Below are positions 32,306 through 39,917 of a DNA stretch of 41,021 nt, piece by piece. The notes under the pieces are model-generated. The model was not told the origin of the DNA and did no database searches. It saw only the letters and a list, made by a program, of their open reading frames with translations. Origin of the DNA: UBA7239 sp035456205 (GTDB lineage Bacteria > Pseudomonadota > Gammaproteobacteria > Pseudomonadales > UBA7239); contig DATIDQ010000121.1 of assembly GCA_035456205.1 (NCBI GenBank), positions 1-41,021 of the forward strand, given 5' to 3'. The position numbers and the translations under genes are program-made. The first letter of the stretch is position 1. Every line of letters starts with the position of its first letter.

Positions 32306-32332
32306 GCGCCGTACTTGCGACCAGTGCGGCGC
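32306..32332 (-). promoter_or_regulatory. GC-rich hairpin in the rplY leader
   Basis: Minus strand GCGCCG (32332-32327) pairs with CGGCGC (32311-32306). After one mismatch a further 3 bp (ACT/AGT) closes a GGTCGCA loop. No T-run follows, so it is not a terminator. It lies 31-57 bases upstream of the rplY start and might be an RNA control element or a processing site. Confidence 0.45.
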
Positions 32333-32348
32333 GCTTTACCTCAGTGCT

Positions 32349-32383
32349 ATGTTGTAGATAAAAACCATGTTGTAGATAAAAAC
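32349..32383. repeat. Tandem 17-base repeat between prs and rplY
   Basis: ATGTTGTAGATAAAAAC occurs at 32349-32365 and again at 32367-32383, an 18-base period with one spacer base. It lies just behind the prs stop codon. No function can be assigned. Confidence 0.8.
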
Positions 32384-32389
32384 ATAGTT

Positions 32390-33334
32390 TTACGATGAAA
32401 ACATAGCGCTGATGGATTCTTCATTGCTGACGCGACGCATCGCCTCAGCCAATAAATTCGCCATGGATAATTGACGAATCTTGGTGCAATTTTTCATTTC
32501 AGCACTGAGTGGAATAGTGTCGGTGACGACCAGTTCATCCAGTGTTGAATTATTCAGGTTTTCCAATGCTCTGCCGGACAACACCGGGTGCGTACAGTAG
32601 GCAACCACTTTTCCGGCGCCATGTTCTTTCAACGCATCGGCGGCTTTGCATAAAGTGCCGGCGGTATCGACAATGTCGTCGACCAGCACGCAAGTGCGAC
32701 CTTCGACTTCGCCGATGATATTCATCACTTCACTGACATTCGCTTGTGGGCGGCGTTTGTCGATAATCGCGAGATCAGTCTGCAATTCCTTGGCGACTGC
32801 ACGAGCGCGCACAACGCCGCCGATGTCAGGCGATACCACCAACAGGTTTTCATATTTCTGTGCGCGGATATCATCCAGTAACACCGGTGAGCCGTAGACG
32901 TTATCCACGGGCACATCAAAGAAGCCCTGGATTTGTTCAGCGTGCAGATCCACCGTCAACACGCGGTCAACACCTGCGCCCGTCAGCATATCAGCGCAAA
33001 CTTTTGCACTGATGGGGACGCGAGCAGAACGAACACGACGATCCTGGCGAGCGTAACCAAAATAAGGAATTACCGCTGTGATGCGTGAAGCCGATGCGCG
33101 GCGCAATGCATCCGTCATGAACAGCAGTTCCATCAGGTTGCGATTGGGTGGCGCGCAAGTCGGTTGCACGATGAATACGTCGCCACCGCGCACGTTTTCA
33201 TTCAGTTCGACGGATATCTCGCCATCGGAAAACGTTCTGACCACGACATCACCGAGGCGCATGCCGAGACGCTGCGCGATACGTTGAGCGAGTTCCGGGT
33301 TGGCATTGCCGGAAAAAACCATGAAGTTGGACAT
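32390..33334 (-). CDS. prs: Ribose-phosphate pyrophosphokinase
   Basis: A 314-residue PRPP synthetase (ribose 5-phosphate plus ATP to PRPP), supplying purine, pyrimidine, histidine, tryptophan and NAD synthesis. Motifs: MVFSGNANPELAQRIAQRLG, the ATP-binding FSDGEISVELNENVRGGDVF, YFGYARQDRRVRSARVPISA, DLHAEQIQGFFDVPVDNVYG and the PRPP signature CVLVDDIVDTAGTLCKAADA. ATG 33334 gives the family N-terminus (MSNFMVFSGN). A start at 33382 would add unrelated residues. It lies 57 bases behind tRNA-Gln with no convincing promoter between, so cotranscription with the tRNA is likely. Confidence 0.97.
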   Translation of the reverse strand: MSNFMVFSGNANPELAQRIAQRLGMRLGDVVVRTFSDGEISVELNENVRGGDVFIVQPTCAPPNRNLMELLFMTDALRRASASRITAVIPYFGYARQDRRVRSARVPISAKVCADMLTGAGVDRVLTVDLHAEQIQGFFDVPVDNVYGSPVLLDDIRAQKYENLLVVSPDIGGVVRARAVAKELQTDLAIIDKRRPQANVSEVMNIIGEVEGRTCVLVDDIVDTAGTLCKAADALKEHGAGKVVAYCTHPVLSGRALENLNNSTLDELVVTDTIPLSAEMKNCTKIRQLSMANLLAEAMRRVSNEESISAMFSS

Positions 33335-33391
33335 AGAAGACGCTCTGGTTTTTAGGGTCGTGGTTTTTATTAAACGGTGCAAAATGAAAAA

Positions 33392-33466
33392 TGGCAGGGG
33401 TAGAAGGATTCGAACCTCCGAGTGGCAGGATCAAAACCTGCTGCCTTACCGCTTGGCGATACCCCT
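33392..33466 (-). tRNA. tRNA-Gln (anticodon TTG)
   Basis: A 75-base cloverleaf with encoded CCA. Acceptor AGGGGTA pairs with TACCCCT, D-arm is GCC...GGC, and the anticodon arm is GCAGG-TTTTGAT-CCTGC with anticodon TTG. The T-arm is GGAGG-TTCGAAT-CCTTC with one G-T pair. It is close in sequence to E. coli tRNA-Gln(UUG). Its first 21 bases are also the last six sense codons and stop of ispE. The ispE-tRNA-Gln-prs order occurs in pseudomonads. Confidence 0.96.
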
Positions 33467-34330
33467 GTATCTTGTTTCCAGTTGCAGTACGCGACGAGCT
33501 GGTGAAACATTCACCCCCTTCGCCACAAAACCCGATATGCCAACCGGTTTTTGTGCCAGCACTGCCGCGGCTTGTTCGCGCGTAGAAAACGCTGCAAACA
33601 CGCTGGCTCCCGTGCCGGTCATTCTGCAATCTGCGTGAGTGGAGAGCCATGCCAGAAGGTTTTTTACTGCTGGATAGCTGTGTTCCACCACTGGTTGGCA
33701 GTCATTGCGTGGTGCAATTTGACTACCCCCCCGTAAGAAGGCGGCTATTGTGATGGCGGGTGTGTTGCGTGTCAATTCCTCGGCATTGAAGATTTCCGCG
33801 GTATTTATGCTGCAATCCGGTGTCAGCACGACAAACCACTGCTCAGGTAATTCAACAGGTGTCAGGATTTCGCCGATGCCTTCAGCCCAGCTGCTGTACC
33901 CACGCACAAACACCGGCACATCGGCACCCAATTGCAGGCCTAGTTGGGCCAATGTGCTTGCATCCAGCTGTAGATCCCATAGTGTATTCAGTGCCAGCAA
34001 GGTGGTAGCGGCATCCGAACTGCCACCCCCCAAGCCGCCGCCCATAGGCAGGCGTTTGATGAGCGTGATGTCTGCTCCCTGTTGATGGCCGCTGTATTCT
34101 TGCAAAAGCCGCGCAGCGCGCACGATCAGATTTTGCTCTGCCGGAACCCCGGTTAATTCACCATCAAGGTGGATTTGTTGGTCATCGCGCAAGGAAAAGA
34201 TCAGTTCATCGCCAAAGTCGAGCAGTTGGAACACAGTTTGCAGCAAGTGATATCCGTCGAGGCGTCGCCCGGTAATATGCAAAAACAGGTTCAGTTTGGC
34301 CGGAGCGGGAAGGGTCAACGAGGCGGGCAT
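33446..34330 (-). CDS. ispE: 4-diphosphocytidyl-2-C-methyl-D-erythritol kinase
   Basis: A 294-residue GHMP kinase of the MEP isoprenoid pathway, phosphorylating CDP-methylerythritol. Motifs: LPAPAKLNLFLHITGRRLDG, YHLLQTVFQLLD, the GHMP phosphate loop RLPMGGGLGGGSSDAATTLL, LGADVPVFVRG and RMTGTGASVFAAF near the C-terminus. ATG 34330 overlaps the lolB stop as TAATG and is preferred over ATG 34345. Its last codons (R-G-I-A-K-R-stop) lie inside tRNA-Gln, and the TAA is the tRNA D-loop. The C-terminal ETRYRGIAKR extends beyond the conserved domain. Confidence 0.95.
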   Translation of the reverse strand: MPASLTLPAPAKLNLFLHITGRRLDGYHLLQTVFQLLDFGDELIFSLRDDQQIHLDGELTGVPAEQNLIVRAARLLQEYSGHQQGADITLIKRLPMGGGLGGGSSDAATTLLALNTLWDLQLDASTLAQLGLQLGADVPVFVRGYSSWAEGIGEILTPVELPEQWFVVLTPDCSINTAEIFNAEELTRNTPAITIAAFLRGGSQIAPRNDCQPVVEHSYPAVKNLLAWLSTHADCRMTGTGASVFAAFSTREQAAAVLAQKPVGISGFVAKGVNVSPARRVLQLETRYRGIAKR

Positions 34331-34938
34331 TAACGAACCTGCCATTCCTTGATCACCAGAATAATTTTCGTATCGCCGCGTACCGCTTCAATCCTCCCCG
34401 GTAACATCAGGCTACCAACCGCTTGGTGGTTGCTGAAGTGGATAGTCCAGCCATCCTGTACCAGGGCGGCCATCCATCCTTCAGCTGTGTAGACAACAGA
34501 TTGCACCTTGCTATTGGCAGCGGGGATGCCGCGCACCCACCAGGTCAAATTGTCAGCAGGCAGTGGCCAGCCAACCAGTTGCTCTGATAGCGCTTCAACG
34601 GAATCCGCGCTGGTGGAGCGGTCACCCTGCTCGAAATTCACATCACCCGGCAGACCGTAAATGCGGGTTGCCTTGAGGCCTGCCGGACCGGAGAGATGGA
34701 TATCAAAGCGCTTATTGTCCTGTTGCCACGAGATCTGCGCAGATTCCGACTGCTCTGGTGTGCGCACAGCCAGTTTGCCGGAAAGCTGCCAGTGGTTCAC
34801 TGCAGCCAGGCGTTTTTCCAGCGCGGGATCAGGTGATCCGCTGACATCGGCAGGTGGTTGCATGACGCAGCCCGCCAGCCAGATCAGCAGAAACGGTGTG
34901 CAGCAATAGCGGATAAAGAGCAGAGAATTTTTGAGCAT
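34330..34938 (-). CDS. lolB: Outer-membrane lipoprotein LolB
   Basis: A 202-residue lipoprotein that receives lipoproteins from LolA and inserts them into the outer membrane. A lipoprotein signal (FLLIWLAGC, C24) precedes the LolB beta-barrel half (HWQLSGKLAVRTPEQSESAQ, ISWQQDNKRFDIHLSGPAGL, then WPLPADNLTWWVRGIPA and the late IEAVRGDTKIILVIKEWQVR). The start is ATG 34938. A GTG one codon upstream is possible, and no clear ribosome-binding site helps. ispE overlaps its stop. The usual divergent hemA is replaced here by corA. Confidence 0.93.
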   Translation of the reverse strand: MLKNSLLFIRYCCTPFLLIWLAGCVMQPPADVSGSPDPALEKRLAAVNHWQLSGKLAVRTPEQSESAQISWQQDNKRFDIHLSGPAGLKATRIYGLPGDVNFEQGDRSTSADSVEALSEQLVGWPLPADNLTWWVRGIPAANSKVQSVVYTAEGWMAALVQDGWTIHFSNHQAVGSLMLPGRIEAVRGDTKIILVIKEWQVR

Positions 34939-35048
34939 CACAGGGCGACTATTTCAATCGACAATAAGGCGCTTACCATACCCTACAATGCCTGATCTGG
35001 TGAACCAGAAGGGTGAATCCACTGTACAGAACTCAGGAGAGGGTGAGT

Positions 35049-36068
35049 ATGGGTAACAAAGCAGAACTATTAAAAAAAGAGCTACTGGATGGTGGTCAAT
35101 CCATGATTGTTGACTGCGCCGGCTATGAAAATGGGTATCGCGTCAGCACATTGAATATTTCTGATGTGCATGCATGGACGTCACATCCAGACCGTTTTGC
35201 CTGGATAGGTTTGCTGGAGCCTAGTGAAGCACTGTTGCGGGAAGCGCAGGAACAGTTTGGCTTGCACGATCTGGCGGTAGAGGATGCCTTGAACGCACAC
35301 CAGCGCCCGAAGCTGGAGTTTTATGGCAATTCGCTATTTCTGGTGATGCACACTGCGCGGCGCAAGGATGGCAAGGTTGAGTTTGGTGAAACCCATATTT
35401 TTGCAGGACGCGGCTATGTAGTAGCGATTCGGCATGGTGCCTCGTTGCCGTACAAGGAGTTGCGCACCCGGTGTGAAAGGGTGCCCGCCATGTTGGCCAA
35501 AGGTGCGGATTTTGTCGTTTATTCCCTGCTGGATTTTATCGTTGATAATTATTTGCCCATTATTGATGAGCTGGAAGTAGAGGCTGCCATTATTGAAGAG
35601 AGCGTGTTGAATAGCCGGGTTGATCGCAAGATGATCCAGCGTGTCCATGAATTGAAGCGACATCTCTGGCATTTGCGCAGTATGGTCTCACCCGTTATTG
35701 AAATTTGTAATCGACTGGTGCGTTTTGATTCCGGGTTGATTGACGAGGATATGCGTCCGTATTTTCGTGATGTACATGACCATGCTATTCGCATTGATGA
35801 ACGAATTGACGGATTGCGCGAGATGCTTGGCTCAGCTCTGGACGCCAATTTACTGATGGCTTCGGTGCAACAGAATGAAGTCATGAAGCGATTGGCGGCG
35901 TACGCAGCCATGTTGGCGGTGCCAACCGCTATTGCAGGTATTTTTGGAATGAACTTCGAGCATATGCCGGAATTGCACTGGCGGTATGGTTATGGTTTTT
36001 CACTGGCTTTAATGGCTGGCATTAGTGGCTATCTGTATTATCGTTTCAGAAAATCCGGCTGGCTGTAA
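35049..36068 (+). CDS. corA: CorA-family magnesium/cobalt transporter
   Basis: A 339-residue CorA-type channel. A large cytoplasmic N-domain (FAWIGLLEPSEALLREAQEQ, FGLHDLAVEDALNAHQRPKL) is followed by a long helix and two C-terminal membrane helices. The signature GMN is present in AIAGIFGMNFEHMPELHWRY (GMN near residue 301), and the C-terminus is basic (YYRFRKSGWL). ATG 35049 is chosen because AGGAGAGG lies about 7 bases before it and it gives a standard N-terminus. An in-frame start at 35013 lacks this. Ion preference (Mg, Co, Zn) cannot be told. Its stop overlaps the next gene as TAATG. Confidence 0.92.
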   Translation: MGNKAELLKKELLDGGQSMIVDCAGYENGYRVSTLNISDVHAWTSHPDRFAWIGLLEPSEALLREAQEQFGLHDLAVEDALNAHQRPKLEFYGNSLFLVMHTARRKDGKVEFGETHIFAGRGYVVAIRHGASLPYKELRTRCERVPAMLAKGADFVVYSLLDFIVDNYLPIIDELEVEAAIIEESVLNSRVDRKMIQRVHELKRHLWHLRSMVSPVIEICNRLVRFDSGLIDEDMRPYFRDVHDHAIRIDERIDGLREMLGSALDANLLMASVQQNEVMKRLAAYAAMLAVPTAIAGIFGMNFEHMPELHWRYGYGFSLALMAGISGYLYYRFRKSGWL

Positions 36069-36820
36069 TGGTTTTATTGCCGAGTGATGAAGTTCATGTG
36101 TGGTTGATGCGTCGTCCGCTCACGCTGGATGCGTCACTACGGGCGCTAACCACGGCAGATGAACAGCAGCGCGCAAACAACATGACTAGCCTGCGCCGTC
36201 AATGTGAGTGGCTGGCTGGGCGGGCATTGTTGCGGCAGTGTTTGGCGCATTACACCGGGCAGGATAGTTTGGGGTTGGTGTTTGATAAAACAGAAAGTGG
36301 AAAACCTTTTCTGGATATTCATGCTGCTCCGGTATTTAATTTAAGTCATGGTCCAGGCTGGATTGCATGCGCCGTGGCGCAAGCAGATAACATCGGGATT
36401 GATATTGATAGTGAAGCGCGTCGCAATCGTACCGATGAAATAGCAGCAAGGTATTTTCATCCATTGGAGCAAGCGGAACTTGCACAAACAGGTGATGAAC
36501 AGGAGCGCAAGCAATTATTTTTTCGTCAGTGGACATTGAAAGAGGCTTATATCAAGGCTATCGGCGAAACGATTAACGGTGTGCGCTTGCATGAGTTGGC
36601 TTTTGAATCAGTGGGTGGCGGTAACCCGCGCGCACGATTTAGTCTGCCAGCGGGTGACTGGCAATTTATGCATTGTAAATTTGATGGGGATCATCATCTG
36701 GCACTGGCTTGTCAGCGATCACAGTGCGACACTGGCAACGTGTGCTACCGGTTCTGGTTATGGGATGCTGCAACACAGTCGCGACATGAACTTACTGATA
36801 AATGGCCATGCAAAATATAA
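36068..36820 (+). CDS. 4'-phosphopantetheinyl transferase, Sfp type
   Basis: A 250-residue Sfp/Gsp-type transferase that attaches the CoA-derived phosphopantetheine arm to a serine of carrier proteins of polyketide, peptide or fatty acid synthases. Conserved: GKPFLDIHAAPVFNLSHGPG, the Mg site NIGIDIDSE (D112, D114), and FRQWTLKEAYIKAIG with E159 and K163. The length fits the broad-range group rather than AcpS. No carrier-protein synthase is in the window, so its target is unknown. The start overlaps the corA stop. Its 3' end overlaps the dioxygenase gene. Confidence 0.92.
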   Translation: MVLLPSDEVHVWLMRRPLTLDASLRALTTADEQQRANNMTSLRRQCEWLAGRALLRQCLAHYTGQDSLGLVFDKTESGKPFLDIHAAPVFNLSHGPGWIACAVAQADNIGIDIDSEARRNRTDEIAARYFHPLEQAELAQTGDEQERKQLFFRQWTLKEAYIKAIGETINGVRLHELAFESVGGGNPRARFSLPAGDWQFMHCKFDGDHHLALACQRSQCDTGNVCYRFWLWDAATQSRHELTDKWPCKI

Positions 36821-37497
36821 TAAACCTGACTGAACAACAAAAAAATCGTTTTGATCTGCTCGGCTATTTGTGTTTCCCGGGTCTTTTTGCAAACGAAATT
36901 TCCGCTATTCGTGCAGAGTTTGAGCGCGTGTTCAAGGATGCTGCTGATCAGATTATGCCGTGGGAGCATGTGGTTCATCACAATCGCCCACGACAAATCA
37001 TGCCTGCAATGGTTGAAAAAAGCGCCATGCTACATGCGTTGGCATGCAGCGAAAAAATATCAGCCATTATTGCTGATCTGGTGGGTGAGCCATTCCGTTT
37101 ACTGGGTAGCGATGGCAATATTTATGATTGCGGAACGCGCTGGCACACCGATATCACCGGATTGCCTTACAACTGCCGCAATGTAAAAATTATTTTTTAT
37201 CTCGATGAGATGCGAGCCGGTGAAGATGCATTCCGTATTATTCCTGGCAGCCACCATCACACGGACCAGTTTTCCAAAAAACTGAAAAAATTGATCAAGA
37301 CGCCGGAAGAAAATCTTGGTTTGTCGATTACCGAGGTACCGTGTGATGAAATTCCTACCACGCCAGGCGATGTTGTAATATTTGATGCGCGAGCCTGGCA
37401 TGCTGTGCCGTATGCTGGTAATCGTCGGCGTTCGATATCCTTTCTATATGTTGACAAGGACTATCAAGGTCAGGCCGTCAGCGAAGACTATCAATAA
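36802..37497 (+). CDS. Phytanoyl-CoA dioxygenase (PhyH) family protein
   Basis: A 231-residue Fe(II)/2-oxoglutarate-dependent oxygenase. The facial triad is visible as HTD in CGTRWHTDITG (H115, D117) and H200 in FDARAWHAVPYAGNRRRSIS, with an arginine about ten residues later for 2-oxoglutarate. GYLCFPGLFANEI near the N-terminus and FRIIPGSHHH in the middle are typical of PhyH. The substrate is unknown. It may hydroxylate a lipid or a small molecule. ATG 36802 overlaps the transferase gene by 19 bases. ATG 36808 is an alternative. The thiolase-like gene starts 3 bases after the stop. Confidence 0.87.
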   Translation: MAMQNIINLTEQQKNRFDLLGYLCFPGLFANEISAIRAEFERVFKDAADQIMPWEHVVHHNRPRQIMPAMVEKSAMLHALACSEKISAIIADLVGEPFRLLGSDGNIYDCGTRWHTDITGLPYNCRNVKIIFYLDEMRAGEDAFRIIPGSHHHTDQFSKKLKKLIKTPEENLGLSITEVPCDEIPTTPGDVVIFDARAWHAVPYAGNRRRSISFLYVDKDYQGQAVSEDYQ

Positions 37498-37500
37498 AAT

Positions 37501-38994
37501 ATGAAAAATACTCCCTTGCTTGTCGGTTGTGCGGCGATACAGCAACGCGAAACCGATATCGAAAAAAGTCGTGAAGCAGTTGCATTGATGATTGATGCGA
37601 TAAAAGCTGCAGAAGTGGATTGCGGCAACGAATCCATTTTGCAGCATGTGCAAACCATTTATGTGCCGAGGGGTACGTGGTCGTATTCTGATCCGGCACG
37701 ATTGATTGCCGATGCGGTTGGTGCACAGCAAGCAGAAACTGTACTGGCTGATTTCGGAATTTTGCAACAGACCTTGATTGGCGACGCCTGTGAGCGTATT
37801 GCCAGTGGCGAAATCGAGTGCGCGATTGTTGTAGGTGGTGAAGCGAAGTTTCGTCAGTTGCAGGCAAGTATCCAGCAAGTGGCTGCAACTGAAACTTTAC
37901 AGGGCTCCAGACCTGATGTGTTTATGGAGCCGGATGCAGACTTGTTCCTTGATGCAGAAACGCAGGCGGGTTTGATGATGCCGGTGGGTTTTTACGCCAT
38001 TATCGAATCGGCTCTGCGTTTTGCGCGCGGTGAATCGGTGAGTGAAAACCGTGACCGTATTGCGCGCCGCTACCAACGATTCAGTGAAATGGCTGCAGGC
38101 AATCCGCAAGCGTGGAAACGCGATGTGCTGACTGTTGAGCAAATACGCGATGTAGTGGGGAAAAACCGCATGCTGGCTTTTCCCTATACCAAAGCGCACA
38201 ACAGTGAATGGAATGTGGATCAGGCTTCTGCGCTGATCCTGTGTTCAGAAAAATTGGCAAATCAACTGGGCATTGCACAGGAAAAACGCGTGTATCCGTT
38301 GGTGAGCAGTGAATCCAATCATATGTTGTGTCTGTCCCAGCGTGAACAATTGCATCGTGCGCCTGGCACAGAAATGGCGCTGCAGGCTGCACTCCATCAT
38401 GCGTCGCTGGAGGAAAACAGTTTTGATTTTCTCGATCTGTACAGTTGCTTTCCAGCGGCGGTGCAAGTGTATGTTGACGCATTGAGCGTGGATGATGGAA
38501 GTGATCTCACCGTGACAGGTGGTATGGCATCTGCCGGTGGGCCATTGAACAATTATGTGCTGCAGGCAACGTGTCGCATGATAGATCTGATGCGAAAATC
38601 ACAAGGGCAAAAAAAATCTGCTGTGAATGGATTGGTCAGCAGCGTATCCGGTGTGATGAGCAAGCAGGCCTATGGTCTGTGGAGCACACAAAAACCGCTG
38701 CAGCCTTTTGCATTTATCGATGTCAGTGATGCGGTAGGCGCGACCAGCAAGGCGTTGCCTGTACTGGAAAAGTATTGCGGCACAGCAAGCATTGCCGGTT
38801 ATACGGTGTTGTACAGTGGTGATGTGCCTTCACGCGCTATCGTGATTGCCGACACACCCGCCGGTGAGCGGGTGGTGGCTTATAGTGAAGACAAAGTGGT
38901 GATAGAGCGGATGCTGGCTGATGAAATGTGCGGTTCACCTGTTTCAATAGACGGGCAATTTTTTACACCGGCGGTGCCAGCAGCGCCGCTCTGA
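37501..38994 (+). CDS. Thiolase-like protein (SCP-x/acetyl-CoA acetyltransferase related)
   Basis: A 497-residue thiolase-fold protein with C-terminal OB-like extension. Recognisable parts are CERIASGEIECAIVVGGEA, WNVDQASALILCSE, FDFLDLYSCFPAAVQVYVDA and GGMASAGGPLNNYVLQA. Aligning on the ...ERIASGE helix, the position of the nucleophilic cysteine of true thiolases is glycine (G86, VLADFGILQQT). Classical Claisen cleavage or condensation is therefore unlikely by the normal route. Many such homologues in actinobacteria and marine gammaproteobacteria are annotated as acetyl-CoA acetyltransferase without evidence. It is the last gene of the corA-transferase-PhyH run. Its 3' end overlaps the convergent DUF3014 gene by 32 bases. 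Confidence 0.82.
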   Translation: MKNTPLLVGCAAIQQRETDIEKSREAVALMIDAIKAAEVDCGNESILQHVQTIYVPRGTWSYSDPARLIADAVGAQQAETVLADFGILQQTLIGDACERIASGEIECAIVVGGEAKFRQLQASIQQVAATETLQGSRPDVFMEPDADLFLDAETQAGLMMPVGFYAIIESALRFARGESVSENRDRIARRYQRFSEMAAGNPQAWKRDVLTVEQIRDVVGKNRMLAFPYTKAHNSEWNVDQASALILCSEKLANQLGIAQEKRVYPLVSSESNHMLCLSQREQLHRAPGTEMALQAALHHASLEENSFDFLDLYSCFPAAVQVYVDALSVDDGSDLTVTGGMASAGGPLNNYVLQATCRMIDLMRKSQGQKKSAVNGLVSSVSGVMSKQAYGLWSTQKPLQPFAFIDVSDAVGATSKALPVLEKYCGTASIAGYTVLYSGDVPSRAIVIADTPAGERVVAYSEDKVVIERMLADEMCGSPVSIDGQFFTPAVPAAPL

Positions 38995-39844
38995 GTTGTC
39001 GCAACCATATTTTCAGTTTTGATACATTTTCCCAACCGCTGCGCAGCATCTGTTTCTGCACTGCGGGCAATGCTTCCAGTTGTGGTTGCGCATATTTATA
39101 GAGCCCTTTTTCAGCAGGCACCAACGCTGGTGCTTGTGTCAGTTCTGGTGTGGCATCCAGTTGCTGGATAGCTTTCAGCACCAGCGCATGAAAATTATTT
39201 TTTTCACCCAGCTCTTTGTAGGCATTATTCAGCAGCGGGTAATAACGGCGGTACAGCGCTGCGCATTGTTTTGGATCCAGCGAGGTAAGTGCGCTAACGA
39301 AAAGGTTGTAGCGCATCTGGCTTTCCGGCGTCATCGTCAATGGCATATTGCTGCTCACTGCAAAACGCCCTTTCAGAGGAAGGAATGGCCCGCTTTTATG
39401 ATCTACTTTACCTGCAGCAGTGTTGGTAATGAATGTCACAAAGCGGCGCAATAACTGATCGTTTACCAGTAAACCCAGTGTGCTGGTTTGCCAACCAGCC
39501 AATCCCGATAGCTCCTGCTTGATGCCGGCATCGGAGGCATCCAGTGGCGGAAGTGGTTCCGCTTCAACAACGGGTTCCAGTGGCGGTTCACTGGCCGCGA
39601 CAGGATCAGGCTCGGCAGGAGTTGGTTCAATAACCGGCTCTGGTGGTGTGACGACCGGTGGTACGGGTTTGTCGTTAACAGCTTGTTTGAGTGCTGCCAG
39701 TTGCTGGCTGTTATCAGGGTTTTTCAGATAGTAGTAAGCGCTGCCGCCAATGCCTGCGACGGCGATCAATAGCGCAATAACAACAGTGGTGGGCGAGCGG
39801 CGCTGCGGTTGGTAAGTGATGCGGTCATCGTCGGACAGTTGCAT
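38963..39844 (-). CDS. DUF3014 membrane-anchored protein
   Basis: A 293-residue protein. A short basic cytoplasmic N-terminus and one membrane helix (about 20-40, VVIALLIAVAGIGGSAYYYL) are followed by a Pro/Glu-rich linker (PVVTPPEPVIEPTPAEPDPV) and a periplasmic DUF3014 domain (RRFVTFITNTAAGKVDHKSG, PFLPLKGRF, YRRYYPLLNNAYKELG). No function is known for the family. The last 32 bases overlap the thiolase-like gene on the other strand. The gene stands alone, 73 bases from the flavin oxidoreductase gene on its strand. Confidence 0.85.
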   Translation of the reverse strand: MQLSDDDRITYQPQRRSPTTVVIALLIAVAGIGGSAYYYLKNPDNSQQLAALKQAVNDKPVPPVVTPPEPVIEPTPAEPDPVAASEPPLEPVVEAEPLPPLDASDAGIKQELSGLAGWQTSTLGLLVNDQLLRRFVTFITNTAAGKVDHKSGPFLPLKGRFAVSSNMPLTMTPESQMRYNLFVSALTSLDPKQCAALYRRYYPLLNNAYKELGEKNNFHALVLKAIQQLDATPELTQAPALVPAEKGLYKYAQPQLEALPAVQKQMLRSGWENVSKLKIWLRQLRAALLAPPV

Positions 39845-39917
39845 GGCTGGTACCTGATGGGCGTGTATTGCCCATCAGACCATATATCCCGCCGATAATT
39901 CCACAGTCAGGGCGCGA

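Noticed and set aside
39480..39731. Plus-strand Gly/Ser/Thr-rich frame
   Set aside because: It is the complement of the Pro/Glu-rich linker of the DUF3014 protein, and its repetitive composition is a mirror artefact.
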